Part shown: positions 1 to 12,034 of the stretch, piece after piece
Layout of the letters: each line of letters begins with the position of its first letter
How positions within the stretch are numbered: position 1 is the first letter of the stretch
Assembly (NCBI RefSeq): GCF_001039355.2
Contig: NW_019775103.1
Location: forward strand, 198,920 to 262,919
Length of the DNA stretch: 64,000 bases
Reading direction: 5' to 3'
Origin: Lingula anatina
Lineage: Eukaryota > Brachiopoda > Lingulata > Lingulida > Lingulidae
Made by a program: the position numbers and the translations under genes
Notes under the pieces: generated by a model
The model's input: the letters and a program-made list of their open reading frames with translations, nothing else
Database searches by the model: none
Told to the model about the DNA's origin: nothing

Positions 1-1583
1 AATGTCACTGTGATGGCACCAGGCATCAGTTATTTTCCCCATACCATTTTTAATTTTCGTGCCAAGATAAAAAGGAGACTTTTGTACTCTTTGCCACATA
101 CCTCATTCGCCTGTCTACCATTGTTTCAGAAATGTTGTATGGTACTACTTCCTACCGTAACCTTTCTTCATTCACGTCCAGTGGATATTTATATATACTT
201 TGATTCAACTGGCTAATCTTCTTCGTCGTCTTATATGTACGTGACAGCATTAGTCAATTACAGCACGCTCTCCGTATAGAATACCTATTTTCGGTGCTTA
301 TTATCCCGAACTTGTATTTATTTTAACCAAAACCATTTACTGAGAGCACTGTTTACTGCATTGTTCTAAATATCTTCCTCGACACTCTAATCTTACTCCA
401 AGTCTGTGTGGCTTAAAAGATCGCATTGTGGTAGGAGCATTAAGGTCGAATGCTAATACCCATATGAAAGGGAGAGGACCACTTTTTTCCAGACAATGCT
501 TCTGTCATTATTTTACTAAATATTTGATCAAAACGAATATCCCTCTTTGATCCCACTTGCATGACCACGGTAGTGTTGCAGTGTTCATGCATTTACCGCT
601 AACTTGCATACTTTCGGTGTCTACACATACGAAGCCTTTATAAAGAGCCCGGGGTGGAGGAAGGCACGTGTCTAATTTAATCCTTCAATTTTTGTAAGTA
701 ACATGAACACGTTCAGTTAGTGGTATAGAAAAAAAAAGCATAACTGTCCTTAAAGATATATATTTTATTTACTTAAATATCCATGGGTCTTATTTGTTTT
801 TGTCAAAGATTCACTGACATACGTGATGTGTTAGATATACAAATAAAGAAAATTCCCATTGCAATTCTATCTATAGAGTGGTTAATGCCACGGCATCATG
901 GAGAGATTCAACCAAACGACACATAATGCTCGTAAGCGGAAATTAGCAGCAAGCTAGCTTACAGGTAGCAAATTATAGACTTTATTGCCAATTGAATTGT
1001 CAGTTTTAAACAACTAATAGGATAGAGACAGATACAGATTAGAGGGTGATGCGTTATTCGACCTCTTCGCACTAAAGACGTCGAGTAAGGGCAATCCATC
1101 ACAGATCAGTTGTGGATAACGTGACACAGGCGATTATTCTTCAAAGGTTAATGAGGGAATTTGTAAGTTGTGCACCGTTGATGGCATTTTACAGGTCATT
1201 GCCACACGCCATTATACCCGGTGACTTGTACCGAGAGAAACCCCCGTGACGCAAGGTTCGGTTCCCATTGGTTTATACAGGTGCTCTCCGTACTAATTGT
1301 AAAACTCCCTATACACTAGACGACGCCCTTTCTGCTCCTTTGTGCGACCTCGCTGTAGTCGTAGAAAGGAGGCACAAGCATCGCTTTGGTTGTAGAATGA
1401 ATGCTCAATGATCGTCCAGTTGTCAAGTATAATTTTTTTACTCTCAAACGGGGCCGTACTTTGGGACCCAGAAAAGACGTCGTCCAGTGTAAAGGCAGCT
1501 TAAACCACATTTGTCACTATTACCTTCATATATATCTAATGGAGGGCGTACCTGATGTAACATGGAACCTCAGCTACGTAACA

Positions 1584-1755
1584 CCGGTGTGACAGGAATG
1601 GTAGCCCAAGGAATGGAAGTCCGGGGTACCATATAATAAGTACAGGTTTGTGTTAGTCAGAGTATTGGGGTTAGTGTATGGGACGAATGTCACCTTTGCA
1701 AAGTAATAAGGAAAGGACCACTGTTCCTAGTGGACTGCCATTCTTGTTTCACCGG
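1584..1755. mobile_element. CCGGTG-type MITE, copy 1 (172 bp)
   Basis: The left end reads CCGGTGTGACAGGAATGG and the reverse complement of the right end reads CCGGTGAAACAAGAATGG, so the two ends form terminal inverted repeats of about 24 bp with a few mismatches. The interior has no open frame. Elements of 171-172 bp with the same ends occur at 10412-10582 and 16546-16717. This is what a non-autonomous DNA transposon family looks like; no parent transposase is seen. Confidence 0.6.
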
Positions 1756-2617
1756 CACAAAGCCGGTGCAGTTGATGCCAATGGTGTACATAAGCCATTA
1801 TTTGGAATAAAAAAAAAAAAAAAAAACATTTTATCGTGAGGAGGTTTGGTAGACATACTAGTAGCTCCATCTTTGGACCATACGTCTGTTAATTAATGAT
1901 ACGTCAACATTCGGGCAATTTTCATATGTTCATGAAACTGAGTATTTTAGCTAATATGAAAACTGTTTCATAAAGTTTGTCCGAAATAGATGATAAATCT
2001 AGTTTCAAGTCGATCGAAGTCGATCAAGTAATCGAAAGCCGGGTACGCAATCTGGAAACAAACAAATTGTAGGGGTCATTTAAGTATACTGTTTAAATGA
2101 AAATGTGTATCGTAATCGATGTGTTTCAATAGTTACATGTGTATTTCTTCCGTACAAAACTTTCAATATATACAAATTTATTGGGCTTTACTTTTGTGTG
2201 CGTGAATTATAAAAGAAACACGTTTTGCTTTCATTATTATTAGTCCGAGATAAGGTAGCTGCCTCGGGGTGTTACATCAGTGTTAGCCGCACTAGGCCTA
2301 TCTATACTTATTACAGTAATACACAATATACAGTCTATTTTCATCAACAGATGGCGTGTACCTCCATGTACAACGTGTGCGCAACGGAAAACGTAGGTTG
2401 AGCGGGGGCGTTAATCTTGAATGCGATATTAGGGATACAATTATGCTGCGGATGGGGTAAAGGGGGTCACACATTGTGCAGTTATGGTGATTATATTTCT
2501 ATAATGCTTTCATATATATGTTTAATTAAACGATGGTATTTGGTTGTACTTCCTAATATCGGGTGTTATGAAAAGGAAGGAGTTTATCAATAAGTGAGAG
2601 AGGGGAAATGTTTTATT

Positions 2618-2621
<4 letters not shown>

Positions 2622-2683
<62 letters not shown>

Positions 2684-2705
2684 TTAGAGAAAGAGAGAGA
2701 GAGAA
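2622..2705. repeat. Compound (CT)n-(CA)n-(GA)n microsatellite
   Basis: About 26 bp of CT repeats are followed directly by about 30 bp of CA repeats and then a short GA-rich tract. The CT and GA arms are complementary and could pair around the CA tract. It lies just past the stop codon of the minus-strand GPCR gene, so it is in or next to the 3' untranslated region. Confidence 0.9.
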
Positions 2706-2725
2706 GGAATAGCAAACGTTAATCT

Positions 2726-3591
2726 CTAAGCCATTTCCATATCTGTAGGGTATTCACACCTCTCTGAGATATTTATATTTGATAAGCTCCCTGGGAGACC
2801 ATTGCGCATCACCGAATTAGAGGTACTGCCTAAGCCACTACGGCACCACCATAGTCTGAGAAATCTAGCCCTGAAATTGTCGTTCCAAATTACGAATAGA
2901 AAGAAGTTGATTGAATAATTCAACTGTTCGCATATCTGCGTGGTTTCCCGAACAACCTTAATGGTTGTGTCGGTGGAGCGAAAGAAGTCGTGATTGGTGA
3001 TCTTAGAGACGATGTGAGCGATGCCAATGGGGTTGACCAACACGATGAAAGCCACGGCCACCGAGAGGACCATAGCAGCGGACTTGATGGTTCTGTCCTT
3101 GGTCACGTGCTGCAATTTCAGCGCATGCGCTTGGATTAGGTCCCGACGCGTTCGGCGGTGAACGTAGATCTTGTAGATGATCATTGGCGTCGCAATCAGC
3201 AAGATGACTGAAATTATAAGACGTGGCAATATGAACAAGTACAGCTACTGATGTGCACACTATATTCGGTCTGAAAAATGCTACCGATGTGGAAGCCAAG
3301 ATAGCAGTTAAATGATAATATTACAAGTTAAGGCTCCCTGTAAATGACTAAATATTATGCTTCTATGAACAGTTAAACGTGTTCAAACATAAAAGCTAGA
3401 GATCTGCCAAGGAATGTGATGCAAATAAAATGAATTTTTCAAAATATAGTTTATACTTCTTGAACAAATCCTTGTTCATGTTTGTATTTGTAAAACTAAA
3501 GTAATCAAATGTGCTATATCAATTCTTAGCGTATACAAGAGTTTAATGCTGCAAGATAATATATGACGAAACCACCAGTCAATTGAACTGG

Positions 3592-3644
<53 letters not shown>

Positions 3645-6410
3645 CGCAATCACAAGTTTGAAGTTACATAAATACGAAAATAGTGAAGGAAAAACGTATA
3701 TACTTAGTCATTAAAAGATCCGAAAGACTGTTTGTAGAACATAACTAAACTTTGTGGGAGTGCTATATTCTCGACTTCTGCAGTATGCGGCAGGAATTAT
3801 TTATTTTTCTAAAAGTTCTCTGAAAAATGGTGGCTTAAACATTTATCAGACTCATACGTGAAAGATTTGATGATTAATTGGATATTGATTACCTTGTGCG
3901 TTTCATAAGGGGCTGCTCTAATTAATTTGACATGCCTTAAACGCTGAGAGGTTCATTATCTACTTAAAATTCCGGTAGTTCGTTTAGATTAGCAGGATCA
4001 TTTGTAAGTGCCGTGTTATATATTCCAAGACATTAACAGAAGATGACTGAGATTAGCTAGGTATGCTGTAATAACATCCAAGTGTGTATGTATAGGGTTT
4101 GAAGACAGGGTTAATTTTGAAGATATACAAAACGTCATTATGAAATAATATCTATGTGGTTAAATGTTCAAATGTGTATGTGAACATTCGTACAATTATA
4201 CTCAAAGGTGCCAACAGAAATTTTATGTTCCAAAACACGAAATGGATAAATATACAACGATATATGTATCCCTTGTGCGGAGACAATAATAGTTATAATA
4301 CAAATTCTAACTTACAGTTAAGTTAGAGTTAGAGAGTAAGAAAGAGTTAAGTAAGAAATTTAATTATATGATACTGTATTCAATGTAGTTTTCTTTTCTA
4401 TTATTAAATTTTTCTATAAAGTGTCTTTGTTAAAATTTTCAAACCTATCCCATACCTACCTCATCTCATGCAGAGACCTTTGTGCCTTGCCTTTTTACAG
4501 TATTTGTTTAGACCGTTCAAAATGTGATTGGCCAATTGCGAAGAGATTAATTGAATGATAATGGCACCACTTAATAAAATAAGAGGCGAACTAATGAGCA
4601 ATTTAATTCGAATCAATTTCAGTATAGGATTGCTGTCAGCAAGTATGCTTTATGTAAGAATCAATTATGGGTGGCCACTGCTCAAAATAGATTTCCTTTC
4701 TTTTTTGTCCAGCGATGGACAAAAGACGACACATCGTGTCCATGCAAAGATTCTAAAATGTTTTTGCATGGAGGTTGGACATCGAACATCCGATTAAAAA
4801 TTAAGATTAGCACAAGAAAAGCTTTTGACGTGAATCAGTTTGGGTGGTTTGGGACCAAAAAAGTTTATCGTTGGGCAAAAAAGGTGAAATTTTTTTGTGC
4901 TGTAGTATAACATACTTGAGTCTTACAGATATCTTCTCTTAAGGGTATGGACACTCTTAGACAAAGACCAATTGTTTTGGATAATAAATTAATGTTCAGT
5001 GTTTATTGACTAGATTTCTTTGTATTTACCTAAATGTCATTTTACCGATGACGTTATAATTGCGATTTTGGGATAAAAATTGCAAAATCAGTTTTTCGAA
5101 TTTTTCCTTTATTTGACCACCCACGAACCCCGTTATAACACCTGTTTTATGACATTATTGAGTACTTTAAATACTGCCAGTGATTTTTCTTAAAAGCTAA
5201 TGGTTAAAAAAGGCAAAATAATGCCTTTGTTCAATGAAGCATTGCAACTCCACGACAAAAGCATTTTAACCAAAGTGACGGCACTGAATTTAAGCCCACA
5301 CACGTGTCGTCGCCTATGCCAACTTTTTTGTCATACGATCTTGTTCGGGGATGAAATAATCCCGGTTCGAGGTGCTTATGCTCATGCTTAGCAAGAAACA
5401 TAAGCGCCGATATTTTATATTATCAATTTTTTTAATCAGCAAAATGGTATATGTATTTTTGATTAATTAGATGCACAAATGATTTTCGGTATTCTGATCA
5501 TCATAAACCCTGTCAGTAATCCTATTAAGCAAATAATCGTAAATCACGGCCGTATCAAATATGGCAAAGCTTTGACAGGCGATCATTTTCAGTTGTTTTG
5601 ATTGCATTGTCAGCAGCACGGAAGATTGAAACTAGAAACGCTGCACGAGAATCGGGTAAGATACTACACATATTTTGTGAATTTATCGATTATTAGATTG
5701 AATAAATCTTTAAAAAGTATTCACTTGTCTCAGTGAGTGGGTAACTATCCATTACCATTTTATTGATTCCTCGCCAGTAGCAAGTCACAAATCCATGGTA
5801 GTCAATTAAACCCATTTTCACCGTTCTTTTGTACGCAAAGATTCTTATAAAGTTTATACTCTTTTAACTCTCTTACGCACGAAGCTTATATTATACGCTT
5901 TTCACGTAGCTATCCCTGAGGTTCTTTTATTCACATAGAGATATTTCCGTAAAAGTGCAACTTGAACAGTTTCAGTATAACGGCACTCCCATTATTTAGT
6001 TTAGATCCTCCCGGTTTTCAGTTATTTTCACCCGTTACCAAGGTTTATGTCAACCCTCCCGACCCTTGTTCATTACCATATTTGCAATAGAGTGAAATAC
6101 AGCAAAAATGCACTGAAAACACTCAATAAAAGACGCTGGGATGTAACATCTACCCAGTTATAACTTACCGGTTGGAATAAACGACAGAATCATTATCCCA
6201 GCAAAAAGGAAAACTTCGCTGTGCCTTTTATACTCGGGTCTGACCGGTGCATTGGCCACGCATACTCCGTTCTCTAGCAGTGTATCCGAAAATATGGCCC
6301 AGACGAGGTTATAGCCCCCAATGCAAATGTAGTTAAATAGAACCATGACGAACGCCTGCTTCCGGCCATGGATTGATCTGATTTTCAGCGGTGCCCACAC
6401 TGCCAGTAGT
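2726..6410 (-). CDS. Rhodopsin-like (class A) GPCR, 3' part: TM3 end to C-terminus
   Basis: Two minus-strand exons join in phase 1: 6410-6169 and 3207-2726, with acceptors ending in CAG and a GTAAGT donor after 6169. The first exon begins just after the usual DRY position with LLAVWAPLKIRS, then gives TM4, a second extracellular loop with the expected Cys (NGVCVANA) and the start of TM5. The second finishes TM5, has a basic third intracellular loop, TM6 carrying NPIGIAH where many receptors have CWxP, and TM7 ending NYSINFFLFVIWNDNFR, a NSxxNFxxF form in place of NPxxY that is common in invertebrate neuropeptide receptors. The tail ends at 2726. It should signal through a G protein at the plasma membrane; the ligand cannot be told. 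Exons for the N-terminus and TM1-TM3 should lie at higher coordinates and were not found. Confidence 0.85.
3208..6168 (-). other. Intron of the GPCR gene
   Basis: This 2.96 kb separates the two GPCR exons. It contains a (TAA)n microsatellite near 3596-3643 and AT-rich sequence. Small plus-strand open frames at 4555-4910 and 5200-5391 show no motif or codon pattern to support them. Confidence 0.7.
3596..3643. repeat. (TAA)n microsatellite
   Basis: A nearly perfect trinucleotide run of about 16 units inside the GPCR intron. Confidence 0.9.
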
Positions 6411-6555
6411 CTGAAAGCAGAACATGGCGTCTTAATACTTGAAAACGCCCGTTTGTTTTCACGTTACATGTTCTCAATATAACAGTAATAATATAATAAT
6501 ATCTTTAATTTTATTACATATTTTTGCAGATATTATCATATAATGCCTGATATAA

Positions 6556-6561
6556 ATGATA

Positions 6562-6610
<49 letters not shown>
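6556..6610. repeat. (TAT)n microsatellite
   Basis: A trinucleotide run of about 17 units. It ends next to a single undetermined base at 6617 and directly precedes a solo Tc1/mariner terminal repeat. Confidence 0.9.
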
Positions 6611-6612
6611 GA

Positions 6613-6634
6613 GTATNTTAAATGTCAAGTCTGT
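6613..6634. mobile_element. Solo Tc1/mariner terminal repeat at the left edge of the array
   Basis: The bases TTAAATGTCAAGTCTGTA at 6618-6635 match the right terminal repeat of the Tc1/mariner element that ends at 32590, in the same orientation and including the TA that follows. Nothing else of the element is left here. It lies about 50 bp before the first tandem unit begins. The match is direct; that it marks an old element involved in forming the array is inference. Confidence 0.6.
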
Positions 6635-6844
6635 AGATATTCTTCCATGGTGGAAACCAATCTATCTGACTGTTCATCTCAATTTGAGGGGCATGAAGAT
6701 GGTAAATGTAAGCATGGAAGACAACAGTGAAGTTTACAGCAAATTTGACGAAGTCCTTCAAACTGGGATGTGTCTTCAAGACGAACTCCGATTTTTTAAA
6801 GTATTTATGTTTCTTTTGATATTATTAATATAAAAACAAAACAA

Positions 6845-7203
6845 AGGTTTTGCAAAGCAATTTATTGATGCACATTAAAGAGCAAGTAGAATTCATTACA
6901 ATCTTTGATGTATGGATGTTCACATTACTGGATTATAGTTGGCATTTCATATAAGTTTTCTAGAACTTTTTTGGTAAGAAAAGGAGGCGTCATTCTTGCC
7001 TTTGTAACATTATATACCATATAAATTTGGCAGTTCAGCCAAAGAAATACAAGAGTGGCAATGAAAACGTGCCTTTGTCATCACCACTACGGAATATAGC
7101 AATTAGTCTCAAAGTGTAGCTAAAGGAAGAATTTGATTTCGGTTATTCCGAACATGATATAAACTTGGACGCTTGCTCTTCTTTTTTCGTTGCTTCGATT
7201 TGT
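6845..7203 (-). other. 3' untranslated exon of peptide gene A1
   Basis: On the minus strand a pyrimidine-rich acceptor ending TTTCAG precedes 7203. A donor (TAG then GTGAGA) directly follows the A1 stop codon at 7802. A polyadenylation signal AATAAA reads on the minus strand at 6866-6861. The same acceptor and signal occur in units 2 and 3. The sequence after the acceptor has short open frames only, so I read it as untranslated. Confidence 0.5.
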
Positions 7204-7801
7204 CTGAAAGGTAATAAAATATGGTGTATTTTTGAGAAAGGCTGTACGTTCAGTGTTCATGGTTCAATGGCGGTTCAACAGTGCTAAAATAAGTAAAAAT
7301 AAATGAATAGAAATCTATTTTAATCACAAATACGTAACAATAAAGAGTTCTTTAAAAACGCGGTTTACAATTGCATAATACCCCTATTAATATAAATGAA
7401 GTAAGATATACATAATGAATTCAAATCACTTGTTACACATTATAAAATTTGAGGCATATACTGATTAGAAATATAAATGAATGTAAAATATGTGAATACT
7501 TGATACACGGAAAAAGAAACCACACTATCTTTATATGTATTTTTGTTCTTTCTATTACAGTAAAAAATAAAACACACGTAGTATTCTTAAGTATTATTAA
7601 TCAAAGAAGTGGTAATGGTGATTTCGGCTGTGAAAATCAACTTGATATATTATACATACTCGTGCGCGTGCGCGCGCGCACATACAGGCACATTTTGTGT
7701 TTAATATCCCAAGCACTGCGTATACACTGCGTTCACATGAATGTACAAACAGACTCAAGACACGAACATGCGCGTATAAAACAGTTTCTCTTTGTTCTCA
7801 C

Positions 7802-9159
7802 CTAGCCTATGACAGGAAAGGAAAACCTTCTGCAGCAAAAGCAAGACAGCTGGTTATTGGTGCCCCGAAAAATGGCAATCCTGCTACCCGAAAGAAAGCA
7901 CTGGGTCCTGCAAGTTCCCCCAAAAAAGATACGGCAAACAACTGAAAAGATGAGGCTTAAGATATTATTTATGTAATACATACAAGTTACATGTAGGGCG
8001 ATGCATTTCGATTGCCTGGGATATCATAAACCTCAGTGTTTCCTAAATTTGTTTACGTCTTCGAAAGCAATACCACCAGAGAAAATTGCTAAAGAAAATC
8101 ATACACGTGTTATTTTTTAATCATAATCTTACATATGGCAACTTGTTTTTCCTTTAAATTCAATATATTATTTGGCATAAATAGTTTTAAGACGTATAGC
8201 AAAAGAGTTATTACTATAAATACTTACAACACCATATGCTGCTGGTACAACTGTTAGAAGCTATGAAAAATGAAATGAACATATTTCAATAAAGTGAAAG
8301 TTCTATTATATATGCACTGTATGTGTGTGGCTGTGTGTGCGTGTATATATATTTGTGCTTGTGTGTGGCTGTGTGTGCGTATGTGCTTGTTACAAGAGTC
8401 AACAACCTGCAAAATATTTGGCATCGAGCGGTGGTTAAATGTTAGATACATTTCAATGAATTAGCTATGTCTGTTTGGGATAGCACACCGCAGGCAAGGA
8501 AAAATATCCTTTTACCAAAATAATTAATGCATACAGATGTGCATCTACATGGTGTATGGATGAATTTTACAGAACACTTTAAAAAACGAACTAAATGTGA
8601 TTTTACCTGTAACATTTAATTGCACACATTGGATACAGCGCTGATCCGATGGTTCTATATCAACAAGGCAACCGCACACAAAAACCAAGGTATTTCCACT
8701 TTGAAGGGGACTTGCCATTCAAAGCCTATGTCATAGGCCATGTCTAATAATTATTTACTATATCCATCAACCCAAAGATCTAAATATGTATCTTTTTATA
8801 TGTACATGGTTTTCTACAAGCTAAAAAATGGTGAGAGAGAAGGAACCCTTTACTCTATAGACAACCAACAATTAGGGCACAAAATACCCCAGAGAACAAA
8901 TAGTGCATATTGAACAATGTTTCGCTGTATCTAAAATACTGACATAACTGAAAAAAAAAACCCCAAAATACACGTCTGTATTTTGATGCAACATTGAACT
9001 ATAGTTATGATTTTAAATATGAGATATTATGAAAACTGCATTGAGAAAAAATAGTTTCACAGCCCATGTAGAGGATCACCTACTTGTAAACTGTGCGTCT
9101 ATTCCGACGACCACAAGACAGAGCAACGCAGCGAATAACAAAGTACGCACACGACCCAT
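7802..9159 (-). CDS. Secreted eight-cysteine cationic peptide A1
   Basis: Three minus-strand exons, 9159-9080, 8250-8228 and 7941-7802, join in phases 2 and 1 to give 80 residues. Exon 1 is a classic signal peptide, MGRVRTLLFAALLCLVVVGI then DA, with likely cleavage before QFTS. The mature peptide of about 57 residues has Cys at 28, 34, 37, 45, 49, 68, 70 and 71, spaced C-x5-C-x2-C-x7-C-x3-C-x18-C-x-C-C, with six Arg and no acidic residue. This suggests a disulfide-rich secreted antimicrobial or effector peptide. Mussel myticins and beta-defensins have partly similar spacing, but neither matches. A TATAAAA box lies about 75 bp upstream. The donor of exon 1 is read as AG|GTGATC rather than AA|GTAGGT because only that choice keeps all eight cysteines in frame; the same logic holds in A2 and A3. 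Confidence 0.72.
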
Positions 9160-9230
9160 GACGCTGGCGGTGAGATGTGACAAAGAAGTACAAATCTCGC
9201 TTTTTCTTTTACTACAGTTGATTCCTTGTG

Positions 9231-9237
9231 TTTTATA
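9231..9237 (-). promoter_or_regulatory. TATA box of peptide gene A1
   Basis: TATAAAA on the minus strand lies about 72 bp upstream of the A1 start codon and is preserved at the same distance in units 2 and 3 and at 26537-26543. Confidence 0.65.
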
Positions 9238-10411
9238 CAGGAATGGAACAATGCATCTTATGTTTTTTTTTAATTTGTCATTACAATGATACCATCATTT
9301 GTTCCCGTTTGTGCCAGTGAGTAAGTAATTGAGTTGTGACAGACGGGTACTGTTACATAAGTATCGAGTTCTCTTTAACTAAACATGCCAAAAAGTGATT
9401 TGTTATAGGTTATCATTAGCGATGCTGTTTAAAGTGGTTGGTTAATTCTTCTGAGTAGAAAACACGCTTATTACCAAACATGCCCATATGATCAATTTTT
9501 TCCCAACAGATACTTATGAATCCTTATAAATAAACCTGTGTCGCATCGTTAAATGCGACATTTATGCCAAAGGACAAAAAATAAGAAAAATAAATTAAGA
9601 AATTTACACAATGGACATTTAAGATATTTTCGAGTAAGACTCTTCATTATGAACCAAGCACTATATTTAGGAAAGGTACACCTATCATTTTCACCGATAA
9701 CACTGTTAGCTATCTTACGTGACAAGAAAGACATCATAAAATTGAATATAGACATTATAACCGCAACACTAAAATTACATTATACAGTTAATTTATAGTG
9801 AAAAATTAAAATGCATCATTTGGTAAGTTCGTAACCCCGTGATCAGGAGATAACGCACTTGTTTGTGCCTTATATACATGTAGTACACCGCCAACGTTCA
9901 TCAAATCCAGTTCCAGTATTCATGGACTTGTGGCCCAGGCTAGATTGATGCTCGTAAAAAATGCAGGATAGAACAACGTTGTACACGTGTAAGTCTTTTT
10001 CTGGTCTTTTTTGTCCGTTTGTTTCATTAAGCACGTTATCCACCAGTATATTTGTGTATACTAGCATATTTGATATAATTTGTGTATTGTTTTGATGTTT
10101 TCATTATCACTGACACTTTTTCTCGGCAATCCCTTGTAAACAACTGATACTAGTATTGGCCTTACTACTATCGTTTTCTTAAAAAAAAAAAAAGAAAAAA
10201 GAAAGAAAAAACAGTGTCTACGTGTTTCATTTAAATCTTAACAACTAGGTTTCAAAGTGAAATTTTGATTCATCCAGTTATATTATACTGAGATAATTAG
10301 AAAATTACATCTTATACTGGATCTTACGTTGGAACGGATATCACATGTAATACACAGTGATATTAGTGTCGGACTCAGCGTTGCAGAACTGTGAATAGTT
10401 TGAAGCCACTG

Positions 10412-10582
10412 CCGGTGTGGAAGGAATGGTAGTCCTAGTAACGCCTGGGAATGCAAGTCCTAGATAAACGGAATGCAGGACCGTCAGGAATAGAAATCCT
10501 ATCCATTTTTACGTCAGGAATACAGGTCCCATAAGGACTACTTCCTAAGGAAGCGGGCGGACCTGTCTGCCGTTTACACCGG
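10412..10582. mobile_element. CCGGTG-type MITE, copy 2 (171 bp)
   Basis: It starts CCGGTGTGGAAGGAATGG and ends with the inverted CCGGTGTAAACGG. Inside, variants of GGAATGxAAGTCC recur several times. Its length and ends match the element at 1584-1755. The matching site in unit 3, near 22612, lacks it. Confidence 0.6.
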
Positions 10583-11809
10583 TCGGGGACCGGTACACAT
10601 ACTTTTATATAAGTCCAAGGTTTACGCCAAGTTAAATATTTTCAAAGTTCTTAGCAACCAAATACTGTACATGAATGATAATGGCGGATCGTCAGACAAC
10701 AGAATAATTGATGTAAATAAATACAATGCTCATCATTTACTCGTGTTAATATGAAGTTGTAATATTTATTTGAAGTATACAGCAGCCAGACGGACTGAAT
10801 TGGCCCTGACATACAACTATATGAAAAACAGCTCTCTTCAAGGCCTTGTCAGCTGAATGAAAACGGGGAAAATCATTAAAATGAACTTTTTTTCTCAACT
10901 CTTATCCATCTTGAATACCATAAAGTACTGGGTACAATAATTTTCTAAAACTTCTTCACCTTTATCACAATATCGTTTGGCCTTTTATTCCCCATGCAGC
11001 ATTAATTTGCAAGGGTTGAAAATATTGATGACAAGGCACTTTTTTCCCATCTTTCACACCCCCAACTTGACACAGGATGAAATTTTGGACAGAGGGGGTA
11101 CACATACATCATGTAACGGCCAACAAATATCCAATTACATATGTCAGCTATTTTGAGACACACGAGGACCCAATGGCATTCTACGGGATTGTGTGTTTAT
11201 ATCTAAACAAGATAGGCGAGGCAAAGTGTGGTGTCGGGATTGAAAGTGTTTAAAAAGTCTGGTCCTGTTACAATTCTTGTGATATCACGAAAAGTGTAGT
11301 TTCTCTAAGAGCAGGTGGCAAAAGGTATGTTAACAAATAATAGTGCTGCAGGAAAAGTTTGAAAATATGAAATTATACCTGAAGTCGGAAGCACTCGAAG
11401 TTGTATGCAACTGTATTGAAGACGTTTTGTTTTTTGTTTTTTTAAGCTCAAATTTTGATGAAGCAAAGAATCTGTCACCCAGTATCCAGATCAAAGTAAC
11501 GGTGATGAAGCGCAATTGTCAACGTCCAAGGGCTTATTCCCATTGAAACTATCGTTCTACATAGATTGATCCAACTCCGCGGGAACTCCTGCTGAATGCA
11601 ATCAAATTGACCAAAAGACACGTCATCTTGAGCAACTAGCGGGTGATTAGTGCATGAGTGCACAGCTCTGACTGACATCTAATTACATGGAGCTGCACTT
11701 GCAGTTTTTCCTTAATTGTCATAATTTGTTAGTGCTAATCTCTTTTAACATTGTTTTTTTTTTTACTTTTTTTTTTACTTTATTATACGTTTTTCATTTT
11801 GTTCTATGC

Positions 11810-11810
<1 letters not shown>

Positions 11811-11855
<45 letters not shown>

Positions 11856-11985
11856 GGGGTAAAAATTTAAAATTCCTTTTTTTTTTTTTGGTTTTTTTTT
11901 TAAAAATCATTTTTTTTTTTCAAAAAAAAAAAAAAAAAAAAAAAATTTTCATTTTTTTTTNNNNNNNNNNNNNNNNNNNNNNNNN

Positions 11986-12033
<48 letters not shown>
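11811..12033. repeat. Long poly-T/poly-A tract with a 25-base assembly gap
   Basis: Runs of T and A flank undetermined bases at 11961-11985. Units 2 and 3 have only a short T-run at this place, so the extra length in unit 1 may be partly an assembly or sequencing artefact. Confidence 0.85.

Positions 12034-12034
<1 letters not shown>

Larger units (their letters stand above)
1..2725. other. Non-coding stretch upstream of the GPCR 3' end
   Basis: I see no convincing exon here. Open frames are short (under 70 codons) and lack recognisable motifs. The stretch holds a 172 bp inverted-repeat element at 1584-1755 and an A-run near 1811. At 2622-2705 there is a compound microsatellite of (CT)n, (CA)n and (GA)n, immediately beyond the GPCR stop codon. 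Confidence 0.6.

Noticed and set aside
5340..5380. tRNA-like B-box near CCCGGTTCGAGGTG
   Set aside because: No matching A-box or cloverleaf could be drawn around it.
7802..7941. Reading exon 3 of peptide gene A1 in phase 0, which is also open to a stop
   Set aside because: That frame loses all cysteines and follows only if the exon 1 donor is AA|GTAGGT. The alternative donor gives eight cysteines in A1, A2 and A3 and matches the plan of the distant gene B.
9549..9798. Overlapping open frames on both strands, repeated at 15811-16000 and 26796-27017
   Set aside because: They are conserved only as part of the duplicated block, change length between units and have no recognisable motif.
9866..9880. 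TATATAAGG on the minus strand as a second promoter in unit 1
   Set aside because: The matching sequence in unit 2 has lost the motif (CTTACATAG), and a preserved TATA box already lies at the right distance from the start codon.
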